A stretch of DNA of 63,362 bases from Candidatus Neoanaerotignum galli (GCA_904381335.1 CAJFIN010000003.1:1-63362), one strand, 5' to 3'; counted from the first letter of the stretch, positions 47,849 to 58,168 are shown. Numbers and translations: made by a program. The notes: generated by a model not told the origin, from the sequence alone.

Positions 47849-48316
47849 ATGAACCAAAACTCAGTAAGCGGCGACATTGTTGATTTAAAACTGCGCCAAA
47901 TGGGCGCCACCAATATCTCCCGACTAAGAAGCAATATGTATATTGTCAAATTTCAGCTGGAAAATGGGATTGTTGTATCCTATGTCTTTAACATCACAAA
48001 GCACGACAAATATTTCCTGCAGCGGATGCAGCCCTATGCCATGGTGCAAGGCAAATATGCGGATACCCAGGAAATTACCCAGTTTATTGCTGAGGATCTA
48101 CGGCATTTCCGAAACGCCGAAAAAAGCCACAACTTTGAGGAATTTCTGGAGATCTCCCGTAAAAGCCTGCAATTAGCTCAGGAAGTGGAAAATGTCTTTT
48201 TGCACTACAACGTAGACAAAGCTTTGCTGGATGAAATGTTGGGCCATCTGGATCATATGATGGGTCATTTGGCCGAGGTGCGGCAGCAATATAAACCTGT
48301 GGTACCAAAAGAATAA
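47849..48316 (+). CDS. Conserved hypothetical protein
   Basis: 155 aa from MNQNSVSGDIVDLKLRQMG; RBS AAAGGAGGAAGGG. Confidence 0.65.
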   Translation: MNQNSVSGDIVDLKLRQMGATNISRLRSNMYIVKFQLENGIVVSYVFNITKHDKYFLQRMQPYAMVQGKYADTQEITQFIAEDLRHFRNAEKSHNFEEFLEISRKSLQLAQEVENVFLHYNVDKALLDEMLGHLDHMMGHLAEVRQQYKPVVPKE

Positions 48317-48454
48317 GATAAAGCACAGAAATACCCGGACGGCGATATGCTGACTGGGTATTTTCTTGTCTTTTGGCCAAAAAACTGTTACACTTGGGAA
48401 AAGAGCCTCTGGCAGCATATTCCTGCCAGAAGCCGAATTAAAGGAGGTCTCGTC

Positions 48455-49249
48455 ATGAAATATGCGTTTCTCGGCGCCGGCAACATGGCCGGAGCAATTT
48501 TACAAGGTCTGGTCAAAAACGGTGTTGCCCCAGATTGCTTATACGCCTATGCCCCTTCCACCACCCACACTGAACCATTACGTCAGCAGCTTGGCATTAC
48601 CATCTGCTCTGACCGTCAAAGCCTTGTGGCTGATGCCGACATTTTGGTACTGGCCGTTAAACCTCACATTTTAGCAGAACTGATTGACAGTTTGGCGGCA
48701 GAATTAGAAACCCAATACCCTCTCATCATTTCCCTGGCAGCAGGCAAAGATCTAGCTTACCTGGAAGAACATTTGGGCAAGGGCCGCTCCATTGCCCGTG
48801 TGATGCCCAATATCAATGCTAAAATTGGCTGTTCCACCACCGGATGCTCTGTGAATGCAGCCGTGTCTGCAGAAGAGAAAACGCAGATTGAACAACTTTT
48901 CTCCTGTATTGGCACGGTGGATTTCTTACCAGAAAGCCAGTTTGGCATCTTCATGGCATTGGCTGGCAGCGCACCCGCCTTTGCCTACCTTTACATTGAT
49001 GCCCTGGCCCGGGCTGGTCAGCGGGCCGGCATGCCTAATGCCCAGGCCCTGGCCATTGCCGCCAGCGCCGTTAGAGGCAGTGCTGAAATGATCCTGCAAA
49101 GCGGAGAACATCCCTGGGCGCTCATCGATCAGGTTTGCTCCCCTGGCGGCACCACCATTGAAGGCGTGGCCGCTTTGGAGGATGCCGGATTCCCTTCGGC
49201 CCTGCGCAAGGCAGTGGACGCCGTATTGGAAAAAGACCGCCGTATGTAA
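48455..49249 (+). CDS. proC: Pyrroline-5-carboxylate reductase
   Basis: MKYAFLGAGNMAGAILQGLVK; start refined to 48455. Confidence 0.93.
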   Translation: MKYAFLGAGNMAGAILQGLVKNGVAPDCLYAYAPSTTHTEPLRQQLGITICSDRQSLVADADILVLAVKPHILAELIDSLAAELETQYPLIISLAAGKDLAYLEEHLGKGRSIARVMPNINAKIGCSTTGCSVNAAVSAEEKTQIEQLFSCIGTVDFLPESQFGIFMALAGSAPAFAYLYIDALARAGQRAGMPNAQALAIAASAVRGSAEMILQSGEHPWALIDQVCSPGGTTIEGVAALEDAGFPSALRKAVDAVLEKDRRM

Positions 49250-49269
49250 TAATTTGTTATTTCTAAGCA

Positions 49270-49304
49270 CAAAAGGCCTAACGGAAAATTCCGTCAGGCC
49301 TTTT
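49270..49304 (+). terminator. Rho-independent terminator after proC
   Basis: AAAAGGCCTAACGG-AAAATT-CCGTCAGGCCTTTT. Confidence 0.7.
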
Positions 49305-49528
49305 GCATACCCAGGGGCATAAACCTTTGCCAATAGAGAAAGCAAAACGCTCCTCCTTGTTGTTGCTAGAAAAGAAACCGTTCCACGGGCATCCTGTACG
49401 AAAACATAGCCTTAAGCCCTGACTGGGCATAGGGAGCGAACTACTTTTTCTTTGTTTTGCCAAACCAGCCAGCACCGGATGAACCATCCAGGATCGCTGC
49501 GCATTTTTATGGCGGCATATTCTTCCCC

Positions 49529-50698
49529 TTACAGAAGATCTGGATTTTCAAATTGCGTTTTTTTCTGATCGTATGTATATAAAGCGCTTAACAGCTGCAC
49601 CTGTGCTTCGGCAATATTCTGCCGGGCTTCTTCCACCGACAAAACCGATGTTTGACCCATCTCCAGCTGAAGTTCCGCCGTTTCCAGGCTTTGCTCTAAG
49701 GCGGCCAATGCTTCGATTTGCTGTTCAATCGTTGTTTGGGCGTTCATCAGGTCATAATAAGCCGTGCGAATAGATTGTTCTGCTGCTTCCAGGGAATCGT
49801 CCAGATCCATCACAGCGCTACTATATTCTGCTTCTGCTTGGGCATAAGAGCCTACCTCTGTTCCTGTGGCTTTAGTGGCATTGGTGGTCACCCGGGTAGC
49901 CTCCAGAGTCTTTTTTGCCCGCCGAATGGAAGAAAGACCAGAAGCCTTGCTGGTCACATAACTTTCCAGCGGGATTTCCAGCTCATAGGCTTCATAAGTC
50001 ACCGGCAGTTCTAAGCTATACCGCGTATCTACATCCAGCCCCATGGAAAGATTAAACGCAATATAGCTTTGTTCCAGCTCTGACTTTTGCTGCTGCAGCT
50101 CCGTTTGACTTTGGGCAAAGCTGCGCTGCTGAGCCTCATACTCCTGCGTGCTTATCTGTCCCATTTCCTGCTGGATGCGGGCGATATTCAGCTCTTGTTG
50201 CGCCAAAGCCAAGCTAGCCTCTGCAACATCAATCTCCCGCTCCCGCAGGATTAAGTCCGCATAAGCCTGCTCTGTGGAAAAGGCCAGCACCTCCTCCTGC
50301 TCCTGCTGAGAAAGGCGGCTATTTTGCAGGCTAATCTGCTGACTAACCAAGTTTGCCGCATCGCTAAGATCGCTGCCCTCAGAAGAATACGTTAACGAAA
50401 TACCAGCTAACGCGACCTGATCTTCTAACAAATCCAAGGAAGTGGCAGATTTCTTTAATTCTGTGCTGTTGCGCAACACCCGCTGCACTGCGTCTTCCAG
50501 TGTTAACAAGCCGTCTTCTTCCTCTTCTGCATCATAACAGGACAGAGCTTGGATTTCTGCTAACGCCGAAGCGTCATCCGCTACTTCTTCGGCATCAGCC
50601 GTTGTCTGGGTTATGATTTCTTCTCCTGCTGCTAAAGCCGGAACGCCAGGTATAACCAACGTTCCCGCTAAAATCAACACACAAAGCCTTCGCTTCAT
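49529..50698 (-). CDS. TolC-family (OEP) outer-membrane-efflux-like protein
   Basis: Signal peptide MKRRLCVLILAGTLVIPGVPALAAG; coiled-coil repeats SLALAQQELNIARIQQEMGQIS and QSLETAELQLEMGQTSVLSVEEARQNI. Confidence 0.82.
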   Translation of the reverse strand: MKRRLCVLILAGTLVIPGVPALAAGEEIITQTTADAEEVADDASALAEIQALSCYDAEEEEDGLLTLEDAVQRVLRNSTELKKSATSLDLLEDQVALAGISLTYSSEGSDLSDAANLVSQQISLQNSRLSQQEQEEVLAFSTEQAYADLILREREIDVAEASLALAQQELNIARIQQEMGQISTQEYEAQQRSFAQSQTELQQQKSELEQSYIAFNLSMGLDVDTRYSLELPVTYEAYELEIPLESYVTSKASGLSSIRRAKKTLEATRVTTNATKATGTEVGSYAQAEAEYSSAVMDLDDSLEAAEQSIRTAYYDLMNAQTTIEQQIEALAALEQSLETAELQLEMGQTSVLSVEEARQNIAEAQVQLLSALYTYDQKKTQFENPDLL

Positions 50699-50714
50699 AT
50701 CGCTGCTCCTTTCT

Positions 50715-51929
50715 TTATTCATACCGCAGCGCCTCTATGGGGTCCAGCTGGGCTGCTTTGTTGGCAGGAGAAACGCCAAAGAGGATCCCAATGCCCATGG
50801 AAACGCCCACGGCACCCACAACGGCCGTCATACTCATCACCGGTGTGATCCCCACCAAGTTTCCCACTAAGTAAGAACCTCCCCAGCCAATCGCTAGACC
50901 CAATAAGCCGCCGCAACCAGTCAAAATCACCGCTTCAACTAAAAATTGCAGACGAATATCTTTATTTTTGGCCCCAATGGCCTTGCGGATCCCAATTTCT
51001 CGGGTTCGCTCTGTCACAGTTACCATCATAATGTTCATTACGCCAATACCGCCCACCAGCAAAGAAATGGCGGCCACAAAACCGATAAAAAGCGTCACAT
51101 AAGACAAAATGGAGTTAATGGAATCCATCATATCCGTTGTGTCCATAATGTAATACTTATCTTCGTTACCATGAAACGCTTCTAGTTCCGACAAGATGAC
51201 GTTTTTCATCTCCTCTGTATCTGCATCTTGGGATACGCCGATAATCAAGTTGCTGATGGTGTCTGAATAGTAATTACGCATTACTGTGGTAATGGGTGCA
51301 TAAATCGTGTCCGGATATTCATCGGGATTTTCAATTTGGGAGGTGTTTGTGTTTTCCAAAATACCGATAACCGTATATTTAGACGTTCCCTTCCAGCTTT
51401 TTAAACTGATCTGCTGGCCTAACACTTCTTCTCCCACTGTGCCAAACACTTTCCGGGCAGTGGTATCATAGATAACGCAATTTTTTGTATTTAAATTGAC
51501 ATCGTTATTGGACAGATACCGTCCAAACAGCAGCGTATCATTATTGAGAGACTCATAATCCGGCGTTACGCCAGTGACTGTGGCAATATTGGTTTCCTGG
51601 GGATCCATCAGCTTTAAAAAAGCGCTGCCATAGGTATAGGTGGGAGAAATGGCATCGATACCATCCACATCTTCCAACAAATAATAGTCATCCATTGTCA
51701 GTAGATCCCGGGTTTCAATATCCGTACTGCCCACCAGAGTGACGGTAAAGGAGCCGGTGCCAAAGCTTTCAAACTCCTCTTCAATGGCAGCCTGTGAGCC
51801 GTTACCAATGGCCACAATGATAATCACAGAGCTGATACCAATGATGATGCCCAGCATAGTCAATATCGTTCGGCTCTTATTTGAAAAGACATTTTGGAAG
51901 GCGTTTTTCACACATTCCATTATATTCAT
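50715..51929 (-). CDS. ABC transporter permease (MacB/FtsX family)
   Basis: 404 aa; SKSRTILTMLGIIIGISSVIIIVAIGNG; VTERTREIGIRKAIGAK. Confidence 0.93.
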   Translation of the reverse strand: MNIMECVKNAFQNVFSNKSRTILTMLGIIIGISSVIIIVAIGNGSQAAIEEEFESFGTGSFTVTLVGSTDIETRDLLTMDDYYLLEDVDGIDAISPTYTYGSAFLKLMDPQETNIATVTGVTPDYESLNNDTLLFGRYLSNNDVNLNTKNCVIYDTTARKVFGTVGEEVLGQQISLKSWKGTSKYTVIGILENTNTSQIENPDEYPDTIYAPITTVMRNYYSDTISNLIIGVSQDADTEEMKNVILSELEAFHGNEDKYYIMDTTDMMDSINSILSYVTLFIGFVAAISLLVGGIGVMNIMMVTVTERTREIGIRKAIGAKNKDIRLQFLVEAVILTGCGGLLGLAIGWGGSYLVGNLVGITPVMSMTAVVGAVGVSMGIGILFGVSPANKAAQLDPIEALRYE

Positions 51930-52645
51930 GAAATGGCCTCCTCTCCAAAGATCACCCGGTTTTCGATGGGATGATCGGAACGGATTTCGCCATCTTGGAA
52001 AACCACAATCCGCTTGGTATATTGGGCCACATCTGGTTCGTGGGTAACCATCACCACCGTGGTTCCTTCCTCATTGAGCTGCTGAAAAATACCCATGATC
52101 TCTATGGTGGATTTACTGTCCAGGTTGCCCGTAGGTTCATCTGCCATAATGATGGAGGGATGGTTCACCAGTGCCCGGGCAATGGCCACCCGCTGCCTCT
52201 GGCCACCAGATAGTTCATTCGGTTTATGGTGCAGCCGCTTGCCCAGGCCCACTTTTTCTAACGCTGCCCTGGCGCGCTCATCCCTTTCCCGGCGGGGCAC
52301 ACCAGCATATACCATCGGCAATTCCACGTTTTCCAGCGCCGATAGTTTGGGCAAGAGGTTAAAGGATTGAAAGACAAACCCTATTTTCTGGTTTCTTACC
52401 ACAGCTAATTGGCTGTCATCAAAAGAGGACACATTCACCCCTTCCAATCGGTAATACCCACTGGTAGGCCGGTCCAAACAGCCCAAAATATTCATCATAG
52501 TGCTTTTGCCGGAGCCGCTGGTGCCCATAATGGACACAAACTCCCCTTCTTCCACGGATAAGTTGATGCCTTTGAGCGCCATCACTTCCAATGTTCCCTG
52601 GCGATACTGCTTTTTGATGTTTTCCAACTGTAATAAGGGCAACAT
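51926..52645 (-). CDS. ABC transporter ATP-binding protein (MacB/LolD-like)
   Basis: [32 protein letters not shown]; start refined to 52645. Confidence 0.94.
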   Translation of the reverse strand: MLPLLQLENIKKQYRQGTLEVMALKGINLSVEEGEFVSIMGTSGSGKSTMMNILGCLDRPTSGYYRLEGVNVSSFDDSQLAVVRNQKIGFVFQSFNLLPKLSALENVELPMVYAGVPRRERDERARAALEKVGLGKRLHHKPNELSGGQRQRVAIARALVNHPSIIMADEPTGNLDSKSTIEIMGIFQQLNEEGTTVVMVTHEPDVAQYTKRIVVFQDGEIRSDHPIENRVIFGEEAIS

Positions 52646-52658
52646 TCTCCCTCCTTTC

Positions 52659-54251
52659 TTACCGGGGACCACCCATGGGCCCGCCGCCCATGCCGCCACC
52701 GCCCATGCCGCCACCGCCCATGCCGCCGGTGACACTATCAAGGACGCTGCTTTCAGAAGTATTGTCTGTGCTGGCCGCAGGGGCTACTGAAGCGTAATCA
52801 CTCAGATTTTGGCCATCCTGCATATCGTCCAGCGCCACTTCCACAACCGTTTCTTCTGCAGAAAGTCCGCTGAGAACTTCAATGTACGCATCATTAGCTT
52901 CTCCCACTTCGATCGCTCGTTTTTCTAATACGCCGTCATTTCCCACCACAAATACACTATATTGGCTGCTGTCCCGTTCTTTGGTCACGGCGGACAAGGG
53001 CAGCGCCGGTACTTGATCTGCTTCCATCACAATAATCTCCATATCAAAGGAAAATCCTGGCTTAATCAAATCATCGGGGTCTTCCAAATGCACCACAATC
53101 GGCACCACGGTTTCCGAGCCGGTGATCGTCCCCTGGCTTTCCGCCACAGGTTCAATCTTTGTCACTGTCCCATGGTAAACTTTGTCCTCGATGCCGTCCG
53201 TGGTTAACTCCACCGCCTGGCCCACTTCCACATCGGCAATATCATATTCGCTGACATAAGCAGAAACATCCAAATTGGTTAAATCGGCCACTTCCATCAT
53301 CACCGTGGCATCGGTAAGCATTTGTCCCTCTTCTGCGTTACAGGTGATAACGGTGCCGCTGGTGGGGCTATAGGTTGCTTCGGTCAGCTTACCCAGATCC
53401 TCTTGAATGGAAGCAATATTCCGCTGATAAGTCAAAATGGAGTTTTGCTGGCGCTGGTACTCCGTTTGCACCGATGGATCACTCAAGGGATCTTGGCCAT
53501 AACTGAGGTTTAGTTCGGCTCTTTCTAAAGATAGTTGAGCACTTTCTATCTGAGATTGAGCCTCTTCTTGATCTTGCTGCAGCGTCTCATACTCATCTTC
53601 ATAGGAGTCATATTCGCTTTGACTGATGGCGCCATTTTCCAATAGCTGCGCATAATAGGGCAGATTTTTTTCTAACTCTGCCAAATCCTTTGCCCCTGTC
53701 TGCTGGGCTTGCTGGGCTTGTTTGAGGGTTTCCTGGGCAGAAAGAACAGCGCTTTGCAAATCCAGCAGCTCTGTACCTTCTGCTGGCCGGGCCATCTCCT
53801 CCAAAGAAAGCTGAGCGTTTTCCAAGTTTACCTGTGCCTGTTGAAGCTGGTCTTCCAGCTCCTGTCTCTGGTCATCAATATCATAGGTGACTAACAGCTG
53901 GCCTTCTTCCACATAGTCACCCACCTCCACAAACACCTCATCCACTTCTTGGCTAAGTTCTATATAAATGGAGTATGGGTCAGCCGCTTCTGTGGTGCCA
54001 TCAGCGGTTACCCGCTGGTCAAAACTCAAGGTTTGCAATGTGGTAGTAGCAGGCAGTTCCGGCTCCGCCTGAGCTGCAGACCGGCGACTCTTGGCATAGC
54101 TCCAGCTGCCCGCTGCGCCGGCAGCAACAACTACCACCAATACAATTGCCACCTTTCTCCATCGCCGCTTTTTTGTAGCTCCCCCTTGTTCTTCTTCCGG
54201 CGCCGATGAAGTCGGGCCCTCCGCAGGTTCTGTATGTTTTTTCCAAAACAA
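52659..54251 (-). CDS. Periplasmic-adaptor-like (HlyD/MacA) efflux subunit with Gly/Met-rich tail
   Basis: 530 aa; TTG start after GGAGTGAG; coiled-coil and lipoyl-type regions; tail GGMGGGGMGGGGMGGGPMGGPR. Confidence 0.9.
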   Translation of the reverse strand: MFWKKHTEPAEGPTSSAPEEEQGGATKKRRWRKVAIVLVVVVAAGAAGSWSYAKSRRSAAQAEPELPATTTLQTLSFDQRVTADGTTEAADPYSIYIELSQEVDEVFVEVGDYVEEGQLLVTYDIDDQRQELEDQLQQAQVNLENAQLSLEEMARPAEGTELLDLQSAVLSAQETLKQAQQAQQTGAKDLAELEKNLPYYAQLLENGAISQSEYDSYEDEYETLQQDQEEAQSQIESAQLSLERAELNLSYGQDPLSDPSVQTEYQRQQNSILTYQRNIASIQEDLGKLTEATYSPTSGTVITCNAEEGQMLTDATVMMEVADLTNLDVSAYVSEYDIADVEVGQAVELTTDGIEDKVYHGTVTKIEPVAESQGTITGSETVVPIVVHLEDPDDLIKPGFSFDMEIIVMEADQVPALPLSAVTKERDSSQYSVFVVGNDGVLEKRAIEVGEANDAYIEVLSGLSAEETVVEVALDDMQDGQNLSDYASVAPAASTDNTSESSVLDSVTGGMGGGGMGGGGMGGGPMGGPR

Positions 54252-54575
54252 ATGCGCTCACTCCTTTTCCTGTATTTGGCAACTCATTGACATTGTATTT
54301 GCTGCGCCTAAAAAATGCGTGATTACTTTGTGAAAACAACGTGAATATTTCGCAATGACTTTGTGTCAGCAACATCCATCCCCATGTGAAAAGACTCATT
54401 TTTGTGTTTTATTTCCAAAAAATCCGCCTTGGACCCATTGACTTTTTACTGTTAGAATGGGATAATCAAAAGGTAGACTGCTCTAGCAAAACACTGTTTG
54501 CCAAAACAGTCAACCTGAGGAGGCCCTGAGCCTCCAGTCGTAAGCAAATCGAATGAAAAAGGAGTGCGAACCACT

Positions 54576-55658
54576 ATGAGCCAGAACCAGAAATTTTTCC
54601 CAAATTACACCGTAGGCCCTGACGCCTATGAAGCCATCGAATCCGTTTGCAGCCGTTACGGCACCAAAGCTGTTGCCATCGGCGGTAAACGCGCCTTGGC
54701 TGCTGCCAAACCTTATTTGGAAAAAGCACTGAAAGATTCTTCCATCGAAATCATCGCCTATGAATGGTACGGCGGCGAGGCTTCTTTGGAAAATTCCGAA
54801 ATGCTGATGAATCTGGACAGCTACAAACAAGCTGACATGGTATTCGCTTTCGGCGGCGGCAAAGCCATCGATACCTGCAAATATGCTTCTTTGATCTCCG
54901 GCAAACCTTTCTTCACCTTCCCCACCATTGCTGCTACCTGCGCACCTGCTTCCGCAGAAGCAATTATGTATTATCCCAATGGTGAAGCCAGAGACACCTA
55001 TGAATGCCACAAACCGGCCATCCATGTGTTCATCAATACCGAAATCATCGCAAAAGCCCCTGACATTTATCTGTGGGCTGGTATTGGCGATACCATGGCA
55101 AAACACTTTGAAACCAGCCTTGCTGCCAGAGACAGAAAAGACCTCTCCTTCACCCAGGCTCTGGGTGTAGAAGTTGGCACCATGTGCTATCGTCCTTTGG
55201 TACAGTATGGTGCAAAAGCCATTGCTGACTGCAAAGCCGATCATACCAGCGCTGAACTGGAACAGATCGTTCTGACCAACATCATCACCACCGGTATTGT
55301 ATCCGGCTGCGTTGGCGTAACCATCAACTCCAATATTGCTCACGCACTTTGCTATGGCCTGACCATTCTGCCCCAGATCGAAAAGAACCATCTGCATGGC
55401 GAAATCGTTTCCTACTGCACACTGGTTCTGCTGATGATCGATGGCCAGACCGATAAAGTGGATGAATTGTATCCGCTGTACAAAGCCATCAACCTGCCCA
55501 CCAAACTTTCCGATCTGGAAGTAAAGAGAGAAGAACTCGACCCCGTTATCGAAAAAATGCTGGTGGTAGACGATATCAAATATGTTCCTTACAAAGTGAC
55601 CAAAGACATGGTATATAACGCCATTGATGCTTTGGAAGAATATAACAAAGCTCACTAA
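54576..55658 (+). CDS. Iron-containing alcohol/glycerol dehydrogenase family protein (copy 2)
   Basis: FAFGGGKAIDTCKYASLISGKPFFTFPTIAATCAPAS; strong similarity to 2891..3976; start refined to 54576. Confidence 0.9.
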   Translation: MSQNQKFFPNYTVGPDAYEAIESVCSRYGTKAVAIGGKRALAAAKPYLEKALKDSSIEIIAYEWYGGEASLENSEMLMNLDSYKQADMVFAFGGGKAIDTCKYASLISGKPFFTFPTIAATCAPASAEAIMYYPNGEARDTYECHKPAIHVFINTEIIAKAPDIYLWAGIGDTMAKHFETSLAARDRKDLSFTQALGVEVGTMCYRPLVQYGAKAIADCKADHTSAELEQIVLTNIITTGIVSGCVGVTINSNIAHALCYGLTILPQIEKNHLHGEIVSYCTLVLLMIDGQTDKVDELYPLYKAINLPTKLSDLEVKREELDPVIEKMLVVDDIKYVPYKVTKDMVYNAIDALEEYNKAH

Positions 55659-55752
55659 TCTCGTTTTAAGTCACCTTACGGCACAGGGAATCCCTTCCTT
55701 GTGCCGTTTTCTCTATCTGCCTTTTCTATCCCAATCAAAGGAGCTGATCTTC

Positions 55753-55989
55753 ATGCCGGAAACGTCCGTAAAATGGCTGGCTTGGCTTTTGGTGGCACTG
55801 GTAGCCTATCTATCCTACCAAAAAATCAAGCAACGGCAAAACGAGCCTGAAAAACAGGACAATCCCTATGAAAAATATCTGACCTCACCGCCAAAGGAGG
55901 ATGACGCCCCACCCCAGGTATCCGCATCGTCAGATGAAACTGCCGATCCACAGAAAGGAGATCCCCATGGACCCACATCTGCCCAATGA
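55753..55989 (+). CDS. Small single-TM protein
   Basis: MPETSVKWLAWLLVALVAYLSYQKIKQRQNEPEKQDNPYEKYL; RBS AAAGGAGCTG. Confidence 0.65.
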   Translation: MPETSVKWLAWLLVALVAYLSYQKIKQRQNEPEKQDNPYEKYLTSPPKEDDAPPQVSASSDETADPQKGDPHGPTSAQ

Positions 55990-57109
55990 GCCCAATACAC
56001 AGCCAAACCCTGCCGCCAGCCAGCCCAGCCAAAATGATCCACCCCATGACCAGGCTGCATCCAACCCCCAGGGCCAGCCCATTCGCACCATCAATTACAA
56101 CACCAACTACAATACCAACTATGAAAATGGCAAAAAGAAAAAGGGCTGCCTATTTTGGGGCCTGGTGGTATTGGCCATTTTCATCACCGTCAATGGACTG
56201 CTGCTGTTTGGCGGCGTTGCCATTTTAGGTGGGATTGTCAATCAATTCTCTAGCTCCACCAGCACTGCGGAGACAGCGGCGTTGCCGGATGAGCCTTATG
56301 TGGAAGTGCTTTACCTGGAAGGGACGCTGATCGATAACGGCAGCGGCACCCTTTTTAGCGGAGAAACTTACAGCCACTCCTGGACACTGCAGGAGATTGC
56401 ATCTTTGCAAAACGACCCGCAAAACCGCGGCCTTCTGCTCTACATCAATTCCGGCGGGGGCGGAACATACGAAAGTCACGAGCTTTATGAGGCTTTGCAA
56501 AGCTACAAAACCGCCACAGGGCGCCCCATTTATGCCTACTATGCCCAAACAGCAGCCAGCGGCGCTCTTTATGCCTCTATGGCCGCCGATGAGATCTATG
56601 CCAACCCCATGAGTCTGACCGGCTCCATTGGTGTTTTACTCAACAGCTATAATGTTTCCGGCCTGATGGAAAAACTGGGCATCGAAGATAACACCATAGC
56701 CAGCGGCCCCAACAAAACCATGCTGAGCCAAACATCGCCCACCTCCTCGGACCAAAAGGCAATGCTCCAGCAGATCATTGATGAATATTATGATATCTTT
56801 GTCTCTGTGGTAGCCGAAGGACGGGGCATGAGCGAAGAAGAAGTGCGTCTTTTTGCCGATGGCCGTGTGCTTTCTCCCCAGCAGGCATTGTCTTTGGGTC
56901 TAATTGATGGCATCCTGTCGTTCGACAGTTTCTTACAGGATATGGCAAACCACAGCGATTTTGCCGGCTGTGCCTTCTTGTCAGCTGCACCTCCCCATGG
57001 TTCCCTCTGGGATGAACTGCTAGCTAAACTGCCCCCATCACCACTGCAAAGCGCTCAGGAAGCCATGCAGGCCACCTCTGGCCTACGGCCCATGTATTTG
57101 ATGCAATAA
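55967..57109 (+). CDS. sppA: Signal peptide peptidase SppA (S49 family)
   Basis: INSGGGGTYESHELYEAL, AAASGALYASMAADEIYANPMSLTGSIGV; start refined to 55967. Confidence 0.92.
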   Translation: MDPHLPNEPNTQPNPAASQPSQNDPPHDQAASNPQGQPIRTINYNTNYNTNYENGKKKKGCLFWGLVVLAIFITVNGLLLFGGVAILGGIVNQFSSSTSTAETAALPDEPYVEVLYLEGTLIDNGSGTLFSGETYSHSWTLQEIASLQNDPQNRGLLLYINSGGGGTYESHELYEALQSYKTATGRPIYAYYAQTAASGALYASMAADEIYANPMSLTGSIGVLLNSYNVSGLMEKLGIEDNTIASGPNKTMLSQTSPTSSDQKAMLQQIIDEYYDIFVSVVAEGRGMSEEEVRLFADGRVLSPQQALSLGLIDGILSFDSFLQDMANHSDFAGCAFLSAAPPHGSLWDELLAKLPPSPLQSAQEAMQATSGLRPMYLMQ

Positions 57110-57137
57110 AAAAGAAAGGCTTTACCACCTTCTCTAA

Positions 57138-57166
57138 GTCCCGCCGTTTCAGACGGGACTTTTTTC
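57138..57166 (+). terminator. Rho-independent terminator
   Basis: GTCCCG-CCGTTTCAGA-CGGGACTTTTTT. Confidence 0.7.
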
Positions 57167-57304
57167 AACTACTTTTTCCGAAAGATCGGACGCGCATCCT
57201 TCTCTCTGCTTTCAGATCGTCCATTTTTCTGATATTTGTCCTATTTTGTGGCAAACTACTCAAAAATCGTATTTCAAGATCTACTGAAGGGAGACCATAA
57301 CTAA

Positions 57305-58168
57305 ATGAAAGACCCTATCACCCAACCATCCTATATCATTACCAGCGCCTTGGTTGTTGCTTTTGGCCACCATCTGGCGCACGAAGAAAAATGCCCTGGT
57401 ACCGTGGAAAAATATTTGCGGGATGTCCGCGCTCTCGCCCATTACCTTCATGGCCAGCCCGTGACGAAGGAGCAAGCTGTCGCCTGGCGGGACGGGCTGC
57501 TGGCCCATGGCTATGCCCCAGCTACCATCAACTCCATGACCGCAGCTATCAATCAATTTTTCTGCTTTACTGGCTGGACGGATTGCCGGATCAAGGCCTT
57601 GCGTATCCAGCGCCGCCTGTTTCGGCAGCCCCAGCGGGAAATGACCAAGGACGACTATCTGCGCCTGGTTTCCTGTGCCCGGGCCAATGGCCAGGAACGG
57701 CTTGCTTTAGTGATGGAAACCATCTGCGCCACCGGCATTCGGGTTAGTGAAATAAAATATATTACCCTAGAAGCTGTACAGGCAGGCCAAGCAGAGATCT
57801 GCTTAAAGGGTAAGCTCCGCACTATCCTTTTGCCCAGCAAACTTTGTCGTAAGTTGAAGCAATACGCAAAAAAACAAAAAACCGCTTTCGGCGAGATCTT
57901 CCTCACCAAAAGCGGCAAAAGCCTTTCCCGGCGCCAAATCTGGGCAGAAATGAAACGTCTATGCCGACAAGCTGATGTGATTGCCAGCAAAGTCTTTCCC
58001 CATAACCTACGCCATTTATTTGCCCGGACGTTTTACCATATTTGCCGGGATATTGTAAAGCTGGCAGACGTATTAGGCCATGCCAGCATTGAAACCACTC
58101 GTATCTATCTAATCTCCACCGGTGCTGAACACGCAAAAGTGTTACAAAAGCTAGGATTCGTCCAATAG
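57305..58168 (+). CDS. Tyrosine recombinase (catalytically intact)
   Basis: 287 aa; R in ATGIRVSE, K in KGKLRT, HxxR in PHNLRHLFA, H and Y in LGHASIETTRIYL. Confidence 0.93.
   Translation: MKDPITQPSYIITSALVVAFGHHLAHEEKCPGTVEKYLRDVRALAHYLHGQPVTKEQAVAWRDGLLAHGYAPATINSMTAAINQFFCFTGWTDCRIKALRIQRRLFRQPQREMTKDDYLRLVSCARANGQERLALVMETICATGIRVSEIKYITLEAVQAGQAEICLKGKLRTILLPSKLCRKLKQYAKKQKTAFGEIFLTKSGKSLSRRQIWAEMKRLCRQADVIASKVFPHNLRHLFARTFYHICRDIVKLADVLGHASIETTRIYLISTGAEHAKVLQKLGFVQ

Noticed and set aside
52675-52730. Short GC-rich tandem repeat as a possible mini CRISPR or regulatory repeat
   Set aside because: It is in frame and encodes the Gly/Met tail of the HlyD-like adaptor.
54510-55655. 381-aa ORF antisense to the second iron-ADH gene
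   Set aside because: Frame mirrors a highly codon-biased ADH gene; Phe/Gly/Ile-rich product with no recognisable domain. A similar antisense ORF (3308..4000) lies over the paralogue, as expected for a composition artefact.
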